From: Kutzneria buriramensis
GTDB taxonomy: Bacteria; Actinomycetota; Actinomycetes; Mycobacteriales; Pseudonocardiaceae
Length of the DNA: 64,000 nt
Reading direction: 5' to 3'
NCBI RefSeq assembly: GCF_003387475.1
Contig: NZ_QUNO01000010.1
Coordinates: 371,648 to 435,647 of the forward strand
Below are positions 7,747-15,460 of the stretch, piece by piece (within the stretch, counting starts at the first letter, position 1; the number at the start of each line of letters is the position of its first letter). The translations under genes were made by a program, and so were the position numbers. The notes under the pieces are model-generated. The model was not told the origin of the DNA. It saw nothing but the letters and a program-made list of their open reading frames with translations, and did no database searches.

Positions 7747-8730
7747 ATGGACCTGACCGCACACGCGTTCTGGCTGCTACGCCCGGGTGAGGGCGAGATC
7801 CGTCCGGTGCAGCTGACCCCACCCGGCCCCGGCGAGGTGCTGGTCAGAACGCTGTTCTCCGGCGTCAGCCGCGGCACCGAGACCCTGGTGTTCCGGGGCG
7901 GCGTGCCGGCCAGCCAGCACGACCTGATGCGGGCCCCGTTCCAGGACGGCGACTTCCCGGCCCCGGTCAAGTACGGCTACCTCAACGTCGGTGTCGTCGA
8001 GGACGGCGAGCCGGGCCTGGTCGGACGGACCGTGTTCTGCCTGTACCCACACCAGACACGGTACGTGGTTCCGGCGTCGGCGGTGACTCCGTTGCCCGCG
8101 TCGGTGCCGGCAGAGCGGGCGGTGCTGGCCGGCACCGTGGAGACGGCGGTGAACGCCGTTTGGGACGCCGCGCCGCTGCTCGGGGACCGGATCGTGGTGA
8201 TCGGCGCCGGCATGGTCGGGTGCTCGGTGGCGGCCCTGCTCGGCAAGTTCCCCGGTGTCCGGGTGCAGCTGGTGGACGTTGATCCGGCGCGGGCGGCGGT
8301 GGCATCGGCGCTCGGGGTGGAGTTCGTGTCGCCCGCGGAGGCGGCCGGCGACTGCGACCTGGTCGTGCACGCCAGCGCGACGTCGGCGGGGCTGGCCCGC
8401 GCGCTGGAGCTGCTGACGCCGGAGGGCACCGTCGTCGAGCTCTCCTGGTACGGCGACAAGCAGGTGAGTGTGCCGCTCGGGGAGTTCTTCCACTCCCGAC
8501 GGCTGGTCGTGCGCAGCAGCCAGGTCGGGACGATCCCGGCGGCGCGGCGCGGCCGGCACACGTACGCCAGCCGGCTGGCGCTGGCCCTGGACCTGCTGGC
8601 CGACCCGGTGTTCGACGCCCTGATCACCGGGTCCAGCGATTTCGCCGAGATGCCGACCGTGATGCCGGAGCTGGCGGACGGTCGGCTGCCGGCGTTGTGT
8701 CACCGCATCGTTTACCCGTCAGGAGGATGA
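7747..8730 (+). CDS. Zinc-independent MDR-family dehydrogenase
   Basis: A 327-residue medium-chain dehydrogenase/reductase with an N-terminal GroES-like domain and a Rossmann domain ([18 protein letters not shown], residues ~151-168). The N-terminal [18 protein letters not shown] replaces the usual catalytic-zinc Cys region, as in the BchC-like branch, so it probably lacks catalytic zinc. It is first in a tightly overlapping operon: its TGA is 2 nt from the TTG of the PTPS homologue. Substrate unknown. ATG is chosen over longer in-frame options because GAAGGG lies just upstream. Confidence 0.85.
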   Translation: MDLTAHAFWLLRPGEGEIRPVQLTPPGPGEVLVRTLFSGVSRGTETLVFRGGVPASQHDLMRAPFQDGDFPAPVKYGYLNVGVVEDGEPGLVGRTVFCLYPHQTRYVVPASAVTPLPASVPAERAVLAGTVETAVNAVWDAAPLLGDRIVVIGAGMVGCSVAALLGKFPGVRVQLVDVDPARAAVASALGVEFVSPAEAAGDCDLVVHASATSAGLARALELLTPEGTVVELSWYGDKQVSVPLGEFFHSRRLVVRSSQVGTIPAARRGRHTYASRLALALDLLADPVFDALITGSSDFAEMPTVMPELADGRLPALCHRIVYPSGG

Positions 8731-8732
8731 CC

Positions 8733-9131
8733 TTGTTCAGCATCACCGTCCGTGACCACATCATGGTCGCGCACAGCTTCCGCGGTGAGGTGTTCGGGCC
8801 GGCGCAGCGACTGCACGGGGCGACGTTCGTGGTGGACGCGACGTTCCGGCGGACCGAGCTGGACGACGACAACATCGTGGTGGACATCGGCCTGGCCTCC
8901 CAGCAGCTGTCCGAGTTGCTCGGCGAGCTCAACTACCGGAACCTGGACGAGGAGCCGGCGTTCGCCGGCGTCAACACCTCCACTGAGTTCCTGGCCAAGG
9001 TGATCGCCGACCGGCTCGCCGACCGCGTGCACGCCGGCGCGCTCGGTCCGTCGGCGAGCGGGCTGTCGGGCATCTCCGTCGCGCTGCACGAGTCGCACAA
9101 CGCCTGGGCCAACTACGAGCGTTCACTGTGA
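8733..9131 (+). CDS. 6-pyruvoyl-tetrahydropterin synthase / QueD homologue with altered active site
   Basis: A 132-residue T-fold protein. Family zinc ligands H14 and H28 are present, but the third, normally the last His of HGH, is A30 (LHGAT), and the position of the QueD catalytic Cys (four before H28) is A24. The C-terminal HES segment ([10 protein letters not shown]) is kept. AGGAGG at 8721-8726 abuts an in-frame ATG (8727) with no spacing but lies 6 nt before TTG 8733, which also gives the usual MFS N-terminus; hence the TTG start. It is unlikely to perform canonical PTPS or QueD chemistry. Confidence 0.85.
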   Translation: MFSITVRDHIMVAHSFRGEVFGPAQRLHGATFVVDATFRRTELDDDNIVVDIGLASQQLSELLGELNYRNLDEEPAFAGVNTSTEFLAKVIADRLADRVHAGALGPSASGLSGISVALHESHNAWANYERSL

Positions 9132-10222
9132 CTTTGCCTGTGAACTCGGTTCACACGGTTTTTCCCGCGCAGGTCGTAGACGTTGCCGCCCCCAGCGGCG
9201 GCAACGTCTACGACCGCCGGGTGAGCGGTGGTCTGTCGTCGCTCGGCTGGAATGTCGACGAAATCCTGGTCGGCGGCGACTGGCCTCGGCCGGACGCGGC
9301 GGCGCGGGCGGAGTTGACGTCCGCGCTCGACAACCTCGATTTCGGCGAAGTCGTGCTCATCGACGGTCTGGTCGCGTGCGGCGTGCCGGAGATAGTCGTG
9401 CCGGCGGCCCGTCGGCTGCGCGTCGTCGTACTGGTTCATCTGCGGTTGGCGGCGGAGACCGGATTGGCGGACGCCGTCCGCGAAGACCTCGACCGCCGCG
9501 AACGAGAAGTTCTACGGTCGGCGTCCGCGATCGTCGTCACCAGCTCGTGGGCCGCCGGTGAACTGGCGACACACCACGATTTGCCTGTGAACCGAATTCA
9601 CAGCGTCGAGCCCGGCGTCGACCGCGCGCCGCTCGCCCACGGCACGGACGGCGCGTCGCGGCTGCTCTGCGTCGCGTCGGTGACGCCGCGCAAGGGCCAC
9701 GACCTGCTGCTGGACGCGTTGACCACGATCGACGACCTCGACTGGCACCTGGTCTGCGTCGGCGCGCTGCACCACGCGCCGGAGCACGTCGACCGACTAC
9801 GAGCTCGGTTGAAGACGAGCAATGCGTACGAAAAGGTGGATTTCGTCGGCCCACAGCACGGCGACGAACTCGACCGGAGTTACGCCGCCGCCGACCTGTT
9901 CGTGCTGCCTTCTCGGGCGGAGACGTACGGCATGGTCGTCACCGAAGCACTCGCCCGTGGCATTCCGGTGCTCGCGACGGACGTCGACCCCCTCCCCCGG
10001 ACCGTCGGCCACGCGCCGGACGGCAGCGTGCCCGGCCTGCTGGTTCCCCCGGACGGGCTGGCGGTCGCGCTGCGTAGCTGGCTCACCGACGCTGACCTGC
10101 GCGAACGCCTGCGGCGGGCGGCCCGGGACCGCCGTGGCATGCTGAACGGGTGGGAGGAAACCTCGAACAGCCTGGCCACGGTGTTGACGCAGGTGACGCG
10201 GAGTTCACCCCCGAGTGGCTGA
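9128..10222 (+). CDS. GT4-family glycosyltransferase
   Basis: A 364-residue GT-B glycosyltransferase. It has an N-terminal SGGNVYDRR acceptor-loop motif and a C-terminal donor-binding half with [14 protein letters not shown] and the E-x7-E region [22 protein letters not shown]. It probably uses a nucleotide sugar in the cytoplasm. GTG overlaps the PTPS-homologue stop by 4 bp. Its end overlaps the methyltransferase start by 73 bp, unusually long. The 5' coding region contains a 19-bp perfect inverted repeat and a TGTGAA-N5-TTCACA palindrome, and a second such palindrome lies at mid-gene. Confidence 0.88.
   Translation: MTLPVNSVHTVFPAQVVDVAAPSGGNVYDRRVSGGLSSLGWNVDEILVGGDWPRPDAAARAELTSALDNLDFGEVVLIDGLVACGVPEIVVPAARRLRVVVLVHLRLAAETGLADAVREDLDRREREVLRSASAIVVTSSWAAGELATHHDLPVNRIHSVEPGVDRAPLAHGTDGASRLLCVASVTPRKGHDLLLDALTTIDDLDWHLVCVGALHHAPEHVDRLRARLKTSNAYEKVDFVGPQHGDELDRSYAAADLFVLPSRAETYGMVVTEALARGIPVLATDVDPLPRTVGHAPDGSVPGLLVPPDGLAVALRSWLTDADLRERLRRAARDRRGMLNGWEETSNSLATVLTQVTRSSPPSG
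9139..9155. promoter_or_regulatory. TGTGAA-N5-TTCACA palindrome, copy 1
   Basis: TGTGAACTCGGTTCACA lies 11 bp after the GT4 start codon. It is a 7-bp inverted repeat with a 3-bp centre and uses non-preferred codons (TTG CCT just before). A near-identical 17-mer is found at 9586. It may be a binding site for an unidentified dimeric regulator. Confidence 0.4.
9172..9215. repeat. 19-bp perfect inverted repeat inside the GT4 coding sequence
   Basis: GGTCGTAGACGTTGCCGCC and GGCGGCAACGTCTACGACC are exact reverse complements separated by a 6-nt loop (CCCAGC). The 5' arm uses the codons GTA and GTT, which are rare in this GC-rich DNA, exactly where they pair with the TAC and AAC codons of the conserved NVYD motif. 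This hints that the structure is selected. The mRNA would form a very stable stem about 45 nt after the start codon. Confidence 0.85.
9586..9602. promoter_or_regulatory. TGTGAA-N5-TTCACA palindrome, copy 2
   Basis: TGTGAACCGAATTCACA is preceded, like copy 1, by TTGCC (TTTGCC in both). The two copies are 447 bp apart within the same gene and encode similar peptides (LPVNSVHT and LPVNRIHS). Confidence 0.4.
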
Positions 10223-10995
10223 CCCTGCGTGAGCCCGTCGACGCCGCCGCCCGTGCCACCGATCTCGTCGACGAGTTGGTCCGCCGGTTCGCCGGCCGGG
10301 ACCGGCTGGTCATCCGCGATCTGGGCTGCGGAACCGGCTCGCTGGGGCGGTGGCTGAGCCCGCTGCTGCCGAATCCGCAGCACTGGATCATGCAGGACCG
10401 TGAACCAGATCTGCTGAGGCACGTGTATATGGATGTGACCTCCACAGCCCTCGTCACGGTCGAGACCCGGTTGGGTGATCTCGGCGGCGTCACGGCCGCC
10501 GACCTCGCCGGCACCTCGCTGGTGACCGCATCCGCCCTGCTCGACATCCTCACCACCGAGGAGGTCGACCGGCTCGCCGCCGCGTGCGCCGACGCCCGCG
10601 TGCCCGCGCTGTTCACACTCTCCGTGCTCGGCGAGGTCGAGCTCTCCCCCGCCGACCCGCTGGACGCCGAGATCGCCGAGGCGTTCAACGAGCACCAGCG
10701 CCGCGTCCAGGACGGTCGGCGGCTGCTCGGTCCGGACGCCCCCGCCGCCGTCGTCGAGTCGTTCGAGAAGCGCGGCGTCGCCGTGCAGGTAGCGCCGAGT
10801 CCGTGGCAGCTGGGCGGGGACCACCCCGAACTGACTGCGGAGTGGCTGCGGGGCTGGGTCGGCGCCGCCGTCGAGCAGCGTCCGGAGCTGGCCGCCGAGG
10901 CCGCCTCCTACCTGCGCCAGCGCCTCGACGCCATCGAGGAGGGCCGGCTCAGCGGCACGGTGGGGCACGTCGACGTGCTGGCGGTGCCGGCATGA
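10150..10995 (+). CDS. Class I SAM-dependent methyltransferase
   Basis: A 281-residue protein with SAM-binding motif I RDLGCGTGSLG (residues 56-66) and a Rossmann-like order of strands (MQDREPDLL, LVTASALLDIL). The GTG start inside the GT4 3' end is the only in-frame start before motif I, giving a 73-bp overlap. A 4-bp ATGA overlap follows with the flippase-like gene. Within the cluster it probably methylates the glycosylated product or its precursor (inference). Confidence 0.82.
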   Translation: MGGNLEQPGHGVDAGDAEFTPEWLTLREPVDAAARATDLVDELVRRFAGRDRLVIRDLGCGTGSLGRWLSPLLPNPQHWIMQDREPDLLRHVYMDVTSTALVTVETRLGDLGGVTAADLAGTSLVTASALLDILTTEEVDRLAAACADARVPALFTLSVLGEVELSPADPLDAEIAEAFNEHQRRVQDGRRLLGPDAPAAVVESFEKRGVAVQVAPSPWQLGGDHPELTAEWLRGWVGAAVEQRPELAAEAASYLRQRLDAIEEGRLSGTVGHVDVLAVPA

Positions 10996-12164
10996 TCCAC
11001 ACGACCATGGAACCGCGGAAGGCGGCCGCACCGGCGCGGGTTGCCGCGAAGCCGGTGCTGAAGGCGATCCGGCCGTTGGCGAAGGCGGCCACGCCCCCGT
11101 TGAAGGCGGCCCTGCCGCTGCTGAAGGCGGCGCTGCCCTGGCTGAAGATCGTCGCCGGGGTCGCCATCATCGGCGTGCTGCTGTGGCGGCTGGGCACCGG
11201 GGCCTTTGTGGACGGTCTGCGCGAAATCGATCTCTGGGGCGTCGCGGCGGCGCTCGGCATCGGCTTCCTGACCACTCTGTTCAGCGCCTGGCGCTGGTGC
11301 GTGGTGGCCGACCGGCTCGGGCTGAAGCTGAACCTGCGCACTGCCGTCGCCGACTACTACGGGGCGCTGTTCATCAACGCCGTGCTCCCGGGCGGTGTCC
11401 TCGGCGACGTGCACCGCGCCGTGCAGAACGGACACGAGACCGGCGACGTCGGCCGCGGCGTGCGGGCCGTGGTGTTGGAGCGGACCGGCGGCCAGCTGGC
11501 GATCCTCGCGGTCGGTGTCGGCGTGCTGCTCACGGATCCGGCGTTGATCGCCAAGGTGATCGGGGACATCGTGCCCGCGCCGGCCGCGATCGTCATCGGC
11601 CTGCTGCTGGTGATCGCCGCCGCGATCGTGCTGGCCACCTCCTCCCGGCTGCCGCGCTGGCGGAAGGCGCTGGCCACCACCATGGTGGACGTCCGGCGCA
11701 GCCTGCTGAGCCGTCGGTCGTGGCCGGCCATCGTGGTGCTGTCGGCCGCGACGCTGGCCGGGCACCTCGCCTTGTTCGTCGTCGCCGCCCGGGCCGCCGG
11801 CTCGACGGCGTCGATCGCGCAGTTGCTGCCGCTGCTGGTGTTGGCGCTGATCGCGATGGGCCTGCCGATCAACGTCGGCGGCTGGGGTCCGCGCGAGGGC
11901 GTCGCCGCGCTGGCGTTCGCCGCCGCGGGGTTGGGCGCCACGCAGGGTGTCACGACGGCCGTCGTCTACGGGGTGTTGACGCTGATCTCCAGCCTGCCCG
12001 GTGCCGCCGTGCTGGTGCTGCGCCGCGTGCACCGCCAGGTCGAGGAGCCGGTCACGCCGGTCGCGAAGCCCGTCGCCACGCCCGCGCGCAAGCCGCTCGG
12101 GGTCGTCGGAAAGCCGATCGGCAAGCCGTTCGTTCGCCGGAAGGTGCAGCCGCAGGCCGCCTGA
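10992..12164 (+). CDS. UPF0104/MprF-type flippase-like membrane protein
   Basis: A 390-residue integral membrane protein of the lysylphosphatidylglycerol-synthetase transmembrane (flippase-like) family, with about eight helices. Family landmarks are GALFINAVLPGGVLGDVHRA and INVGGWGPREGVAALAF. Members move lipid-linked molecules across the membrane. Odd features: residues 23-50 are four tandem 7-residue units of the form xKAAxPx (positions 11058-11141), and the C-terminus is a Lys/Arg/Pro tail. Both would lie on the cytoplasmic side. It is the last gene of the cluster. Confidence 0.85.
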   Translation: MIHTTMEPRKAAAPARVAAKPVLKAIRPLAKAATPPLKAALPLLKAALPWLKIVAGVAIIGVLLWRLGTGAFVDGLREIDLWGVAAALGIGFLTTLFSAWRWCVVADRLGLKLNLRTAVADYYGALFINAVLPGGVLGDVHRAVQNGHETGDVGRGVRAVVLERTGGQLAILAVGVGVLLTDPALIAKVIGDIVPAPAAIVIGLLLVIAAAIVLATSSRLPRWRKALATTMVDVRRSLLSRRSWPAIVVLSAATLAGHLALFVVAARAAGSTASIAQLLPLLVLALIAMGLPINVGGWGPREGVAALAFAAAGLGATQGVTTAVVYGVLTLISSLPGAAVLVLRRVHRQVEEPVTPVAKPVATPARKPLGVVGKPIGKPFVRRKVQPQAA

Positions 12165-12199
12165 GTGGGCAGTCCCGATGTCCCGATCAGGTGACCTGA

Positions 12200-12216
12200 G
12201 GTGACCGCGGTTCACA
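12200..12216. promoter_or_regulatory. Related 17-bp palindrome-like site at gene start
   Basis: GGTGACCGCGGTTCACA matches copy 1 of the GT4 palindrome at 14 of 17 positions and overlaps the start codon of the next gene. Weak evidence for a shared regulator. Confidence 0.25.
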
Positions 12217-13190
12217 AGTTGATCTGGGATCCTGTGCCGGTGACCGAGTACGCCTACGATCGGACCAGAAACGCCTTGCTGGCGACGTGGAGCGTCGGCA
12301 TCGGCAATGTCGCGGAGACGGTCGTGGAGTTCGGCGACGACCTGCGCGGTCCGGAGTACGCGCTGCAACTGGGCTACAACCTCGCGCTGCTGTCCCAGGA
12401 CCTGTGGCACACCTACACCCACCCGCTGACCGCGGCCGTCGACCAGCCGGAGGAGGCGCTGGCCCGGGCCCGCGACCAGCTGGCGATCGACCTGGTCACC
12501 GGGGCGATGCGGGAGCCGCACCTGCCGGTGGGCAACCAGATGCAGGTCTGCGAGAGCGACGTGCTGGAGGCCGCCCACATGGTCGGCCGGATCCTGCACA
12601 AGATCGGCGACGCCGACGTCACCGAGCAGGCCGTCGCGGACGTCGAGGCGGAGATCGCGGCGCTGCGCCAGGCCGGGCTCGGCGATCTCACCGGGCGGGC
12701 CAACCAGGCGGTGGTGCTGACCAGGTCGGATCCGCAGCCGCAGCAGGTGGCCGCCGCGCACGCGTACCTCGAGAAGAACCCGCTCGGGCCGCCCGAGCTG
12801 TACACGAAGATCGACGCCACCTCGGCGGCGGTGGCCGCGGCGCACTGGCTGTTCGCGGCGGTGATGATCATGCACCGCGCCGCGCACGGCAACATGTCCG
12901 ACGCGCCGCCGACCTATCCGCACATGGACGGCGAGCGACCCGACGACGACCTGGCGATGAAGGTATTCCACCGGCTCGACCAGGGTCGGTCGCCGCGGGA
13001 CGTGGTGGTCGGGCTGATCCGGGAGGGCGTGGCGGCGCGAAAGCTGCTGGAGGAGCTGCTGATCGCCATCGGCCACGCCGGCCAGCTCTACACCGAGTGC
13101 AACACAACCATGCCGCCCGAGCAGATTACTGACACATTTTGCGCGCGGACGAGGAGAATGGCCGTCGACGGACGTGACCGCATCCTGTAG
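12201..13190 (+). CDS. Hypothetical protein, predicted all-helical
   Basis: A 329-residue protein without a recognised family, signal peptide or membrane segment. It is rich in Ala, Leu and His (AAHMVGRILHKIG, AHWLFAAVMIMHRAAHG) and looks helical and cytoplasmic. GTG start; 36 bp after the flippase-like gene, so it may be the seventh gene of that cluster. The LacI gene starts 15 bp downstream, so the two are probably cotranscribed. No function is proposed. Confidence 0.7.
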   Translation: MTAVHKLIWDPVPVTEYAYDRTRNALLATWSVGIGNVAETVVEFGDDLRGPEYALQLGYNLALLSQDLWHTYTHPLTAAVDQPEEALARARDQLAIDLVTGAMREPHLPVGNQMQVCESDVLEAAHMVGRILHKIGDADVTEQAVADVEAEIAALRQAGLGDLTGRANQAVVLTRSDPQPQQVAAAHAYLEKNPLGPPELYTKIDATSAAVAAAHWLFAAVMIMHRAAHGNMSDAPPTYPHMDGERPDDDLAMKVFHRLDQGRSPRDVVVGLIREGVAARKLLEELLIAIGHAGQLYTECNTTMPPEQITDTFCARTRRMAVDGRDRIL

Positions 13191-13205
13191 CCGTGGAGGA
13201 CCGCC

Positions 13206-14231
13206 GTGGTGACCATTGTGGACGTCGCGAAGGCCGCCGGCGTCGCCCCCAGCACGGTGTCGTACGTGATCAGCGGCAAGAGACGCATCTCGCCGAGCAC
13301 ACGCAGACGCGTCGAGCAGTGCATTCGCGACCTCGGATACCACCCGAACGCCGGCGCCCGCGCGCTGGCCAGCAGCCGCACCAACGTGCTGGCGCTGGCC
13401 GTGCCGCTGCGGGCCGACCTGAACCTGTCGGTGATCATGCAGTTCGTGTCCTCGGTGGTCACCGCCGCCCGGGCCCACGACCTGGACCTTTTGTTACTCA
13501 CCAAGGACGACGGCCCGGCGGAGTTACGTAGAGTGGCGTCCTCGTCGATCGCCGACGCGCTGATCGTGATGGACGTGGAGTCGGCCGACGGCCGCATCCC
13601 GATGCTGTCCACGCTGGACAGGCCGGCCGTGCTGATCGGGCTGCCCGAGCAGCCCAACGGCCTGAGCTGCGTCGACCTGGACTTCACCGCCGCCGCCGCG
13701 ACCTGCGTGCACCACCTCGCCGACCTCGGGCACCGGGACATCGCCCTGATCGGGCCGTCGCCCGAGGTGTACCGCCGGGGCACGAGCTTCGCCGGCCGGT
13801 TCCGCCGCGGCTTCGACAACGCCGCCGACGAGCGGGGCGTGCGCGTGACCGCGCACCCGTGCGGCCATTCCTACGACGCCGCGATGGCCTGCCTGGACCA
13901 GGTGTTCGCCGCGGATCCGGACATCACCGGCATCGTCGTGCACAACGAGGCCGTGCTGCCGGACGTGCTCGCCGGGCTCGCCGCGCGGGGTCGGCGCGTG
14001 CCGGAGGACATCTCGGTGGTCGCCGTGTGCCCCGACGACATGGCCGAAAGCGGCGCTGTGGCGTTGACATCGGTCGCGATCCCGGCGGTCGAGGTCGGCG
14101 AGCTGGCCGTGCGGATGACCATCCGCCAGCTGGCCGGCCCGCCCGAGCCCGAGGTCAACCTGCTGCCGCCCCGGTTGACGGTGCGTCAGAGCACGACCCT
14201 CGCGCCGGCCGTGGCCACCGCCCGCGGCTGA
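13206..14231 (+). CDS. LacI-family transcriptional regulator
   Basis: A 341-residue regulator. The N-terminal HTH and hinge helix are textbook (TIVDVAKAAGVAPSTVSYVI, hinge NAGARALAS), followed by a periplasmic-binding-protein-like ligand domain. LacI members usually sense sugars or nucleosides. No sugar operon is adjacent, so its target is unknown; the following MFS gene starts 86 bp downstream in the same direction. Confidence 0.93.
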   Translation: MVTIVDVAKAAGVAPSTVSYVISGKRRISPSTRRRVEQCIRDLGYHPNAGARALASSRTNVLALAVPLRADLNLSVIMQFVSSVVTAARAHDLDLLLLTKDDGPAELRRVASSSIADALIVMDVESADGRIPMLSTLDRPAVLIGLPEQPNGLSCVDLDFTAAAATCVHHLADLGHRDIALIGPSPEVYRRGTSFAGRFRRGFDNAADERGVRVTAHPCGHSYDAAMACLDQVFAADPDITGIVVHNEAVLPDVLAGLAARGRRVPEDISVVAVCPDDMAESGAVALTSVAIPAVEVGELAVRMTIRQLAGPPEPEVNLLPPRLTVRQSTTLAPAVATARG

Positions 14232-14317
14232 CAACCGACACGGTCGTGCAGTAGCCGCAGCGATCTTCTCGACCAGGTGTGGGGATCGGGGCTTCCCGGG
14301 CGGGGCAAGATCGTGGC

Positions 14318-15460
14318 ATGGCGGATGTGAGCAGGGTTCGGCTCGTTGCGGTGTATGCGGGGGCGACGATCGGGCCGCTGGCGGGCGGGGTGGTGGCGCC
14401 GATGCTGCCGCAGCTGAGCGAGACTCTGCACACGTCGGTGATGGAGGCGGCCAGCTCGGTGACGGCCTACTTCGTGCCATTCGCACTGCTGCAACTGGTG
14501 TCGGGGACATTGGGCGAGCGGTGGGGGCTGCGGCGGACGGTCCGGGCGGCGTACGTGGTGTTCGTGGTGGCGTCGCTGGGATGCATGGTGGCACCGAATC
14601 TGGGGGTGTTCCTGGCGGGGAGGGCGGTGCTGGGGGCGGCGAACGCGTTCACGTCGCCGTTGCTGCTGGCGAGTCTGGGCGATCTGGTGCCGAGGGAGCG
14701 ACTGGGGCGCGCCATTGGGATGTACGCGAGCTGCATGTCGGGAGGGCAGTCGTTCTCGCCGCTGATCGGCGGGCTGGCGGCGGGGGTGGACTGGCGGCTG
14801 GCCTTTGCGGTGGTGGCGGTGGCGTCGGCGATGCTGGCATTCCTGCCGCCGATGGGCGAGCCCAGGCCGGGGGTGGAGGCGCCGCCGTGGCGGCCGCTGC
14901 TGAGCGGAAAAATGGCGCTGTTGTCGACGGGGGCGCTGGTGTCGTTCCTGGGCGGCGCGGGACTGCCGTTCCTGGTTGCCCTGTACGCGCACGACTTCCT
15001 GTCGGCGTCGCCGGAGATGGCGGGGCTGGCCCTGGTCGGATTCGGCCTGGCGGGGCTGGCGCTGGGGCCGTTCTGGGGGACGGTGTGCGACCGGATCGGC
15101 GGCCGCGCGGCGGGGGTGATCGGGGCGGTCACCGGGGCGGGGCTGGTGGCGGTGATGGGGCTGACCGGCTCGATGGGGTCGCTGGCAGCGTGCTGGACGA
15201 TCGCGGGTGCGGCGTCGTCGCTGCTGACGGTGTCGTTGCAACACCTGACCATGGCGGCGGTGCCCGGCAACCGGGCGGGCGCGGTGTCGGTGGTGTCGGC
15301 GTTCCGGTTCGCGGGCAGCGCGCTGGCGCCGACGGCGTGGCTTCCCTTGTACCACAACGGTTCCGTCCTGACCTTTGCCGCGGCCGGAGCGAGCCAGCTG
15401 ATCGCGGCGGCTGCGTTACTCTGCCTTCGTGGCCGACACGATCCTGCCCCGGTACGGTGA
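14318..15460 (+). CDS. MFS transporter
   Basis: A 380-residue, 12-helix major facilitator. It has the loop 2-3 motif GERWGLRRTVRAAYVVF, the motif-B/C-like ANAFTSPLLLASLGDLVPRERLGRAIGMYASCMSGGQSF and the repeat GPFWGTVCDRIGGRAAG in the second half. The profile resembles drug:H+ antiporters of about 400 residues; substrate unknown. ATG at 14318 begins just before the first hydrophobic segment. Its 3' end overlaps the phosphatase-like gene by 32 bp. Confidence 0.88.
   Translation: MADVSRVRLVAVYAGATIGPLAGGVVAPMLPQLSETLHTSVMEAASSVTAYFVPFALLQLVSGTLGERWGLRRTVRAAYVVFVVASLGCMVAPNLGVFLAGRAVLGAANAFTSPLLLASLGDLVPRERLGRAIGMYASCMSGGQSFSPLIGGLAAGVDWRLAFAVVAVASAMLAFLPPMGEPRPGVEAPPWRPLLSGKMALLSTGALVSFLGGAGLPFLVALYAHDFLSASPEMAGLALVGFGLAGLALGPFWGTVCDRIGGRAAGVIGAVTGAGLVAVMGLTGSMGSLAACWTIAGAASSLLTVSLQHLTMAAVPGNRAGAVSVVSAFRFAGSALAPTAWLPLYHNGSVLTFAAAGASQLIAAAALLCLRGRHDPAPVR

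Noticed and set aside
9139..9602. CRP binding sites (TGTGA...TCACA)
   Set aside because: The spacing is 7, not 6 bp, and both sites are inside a coding sequence; no Crp-dependent promoter is visible.
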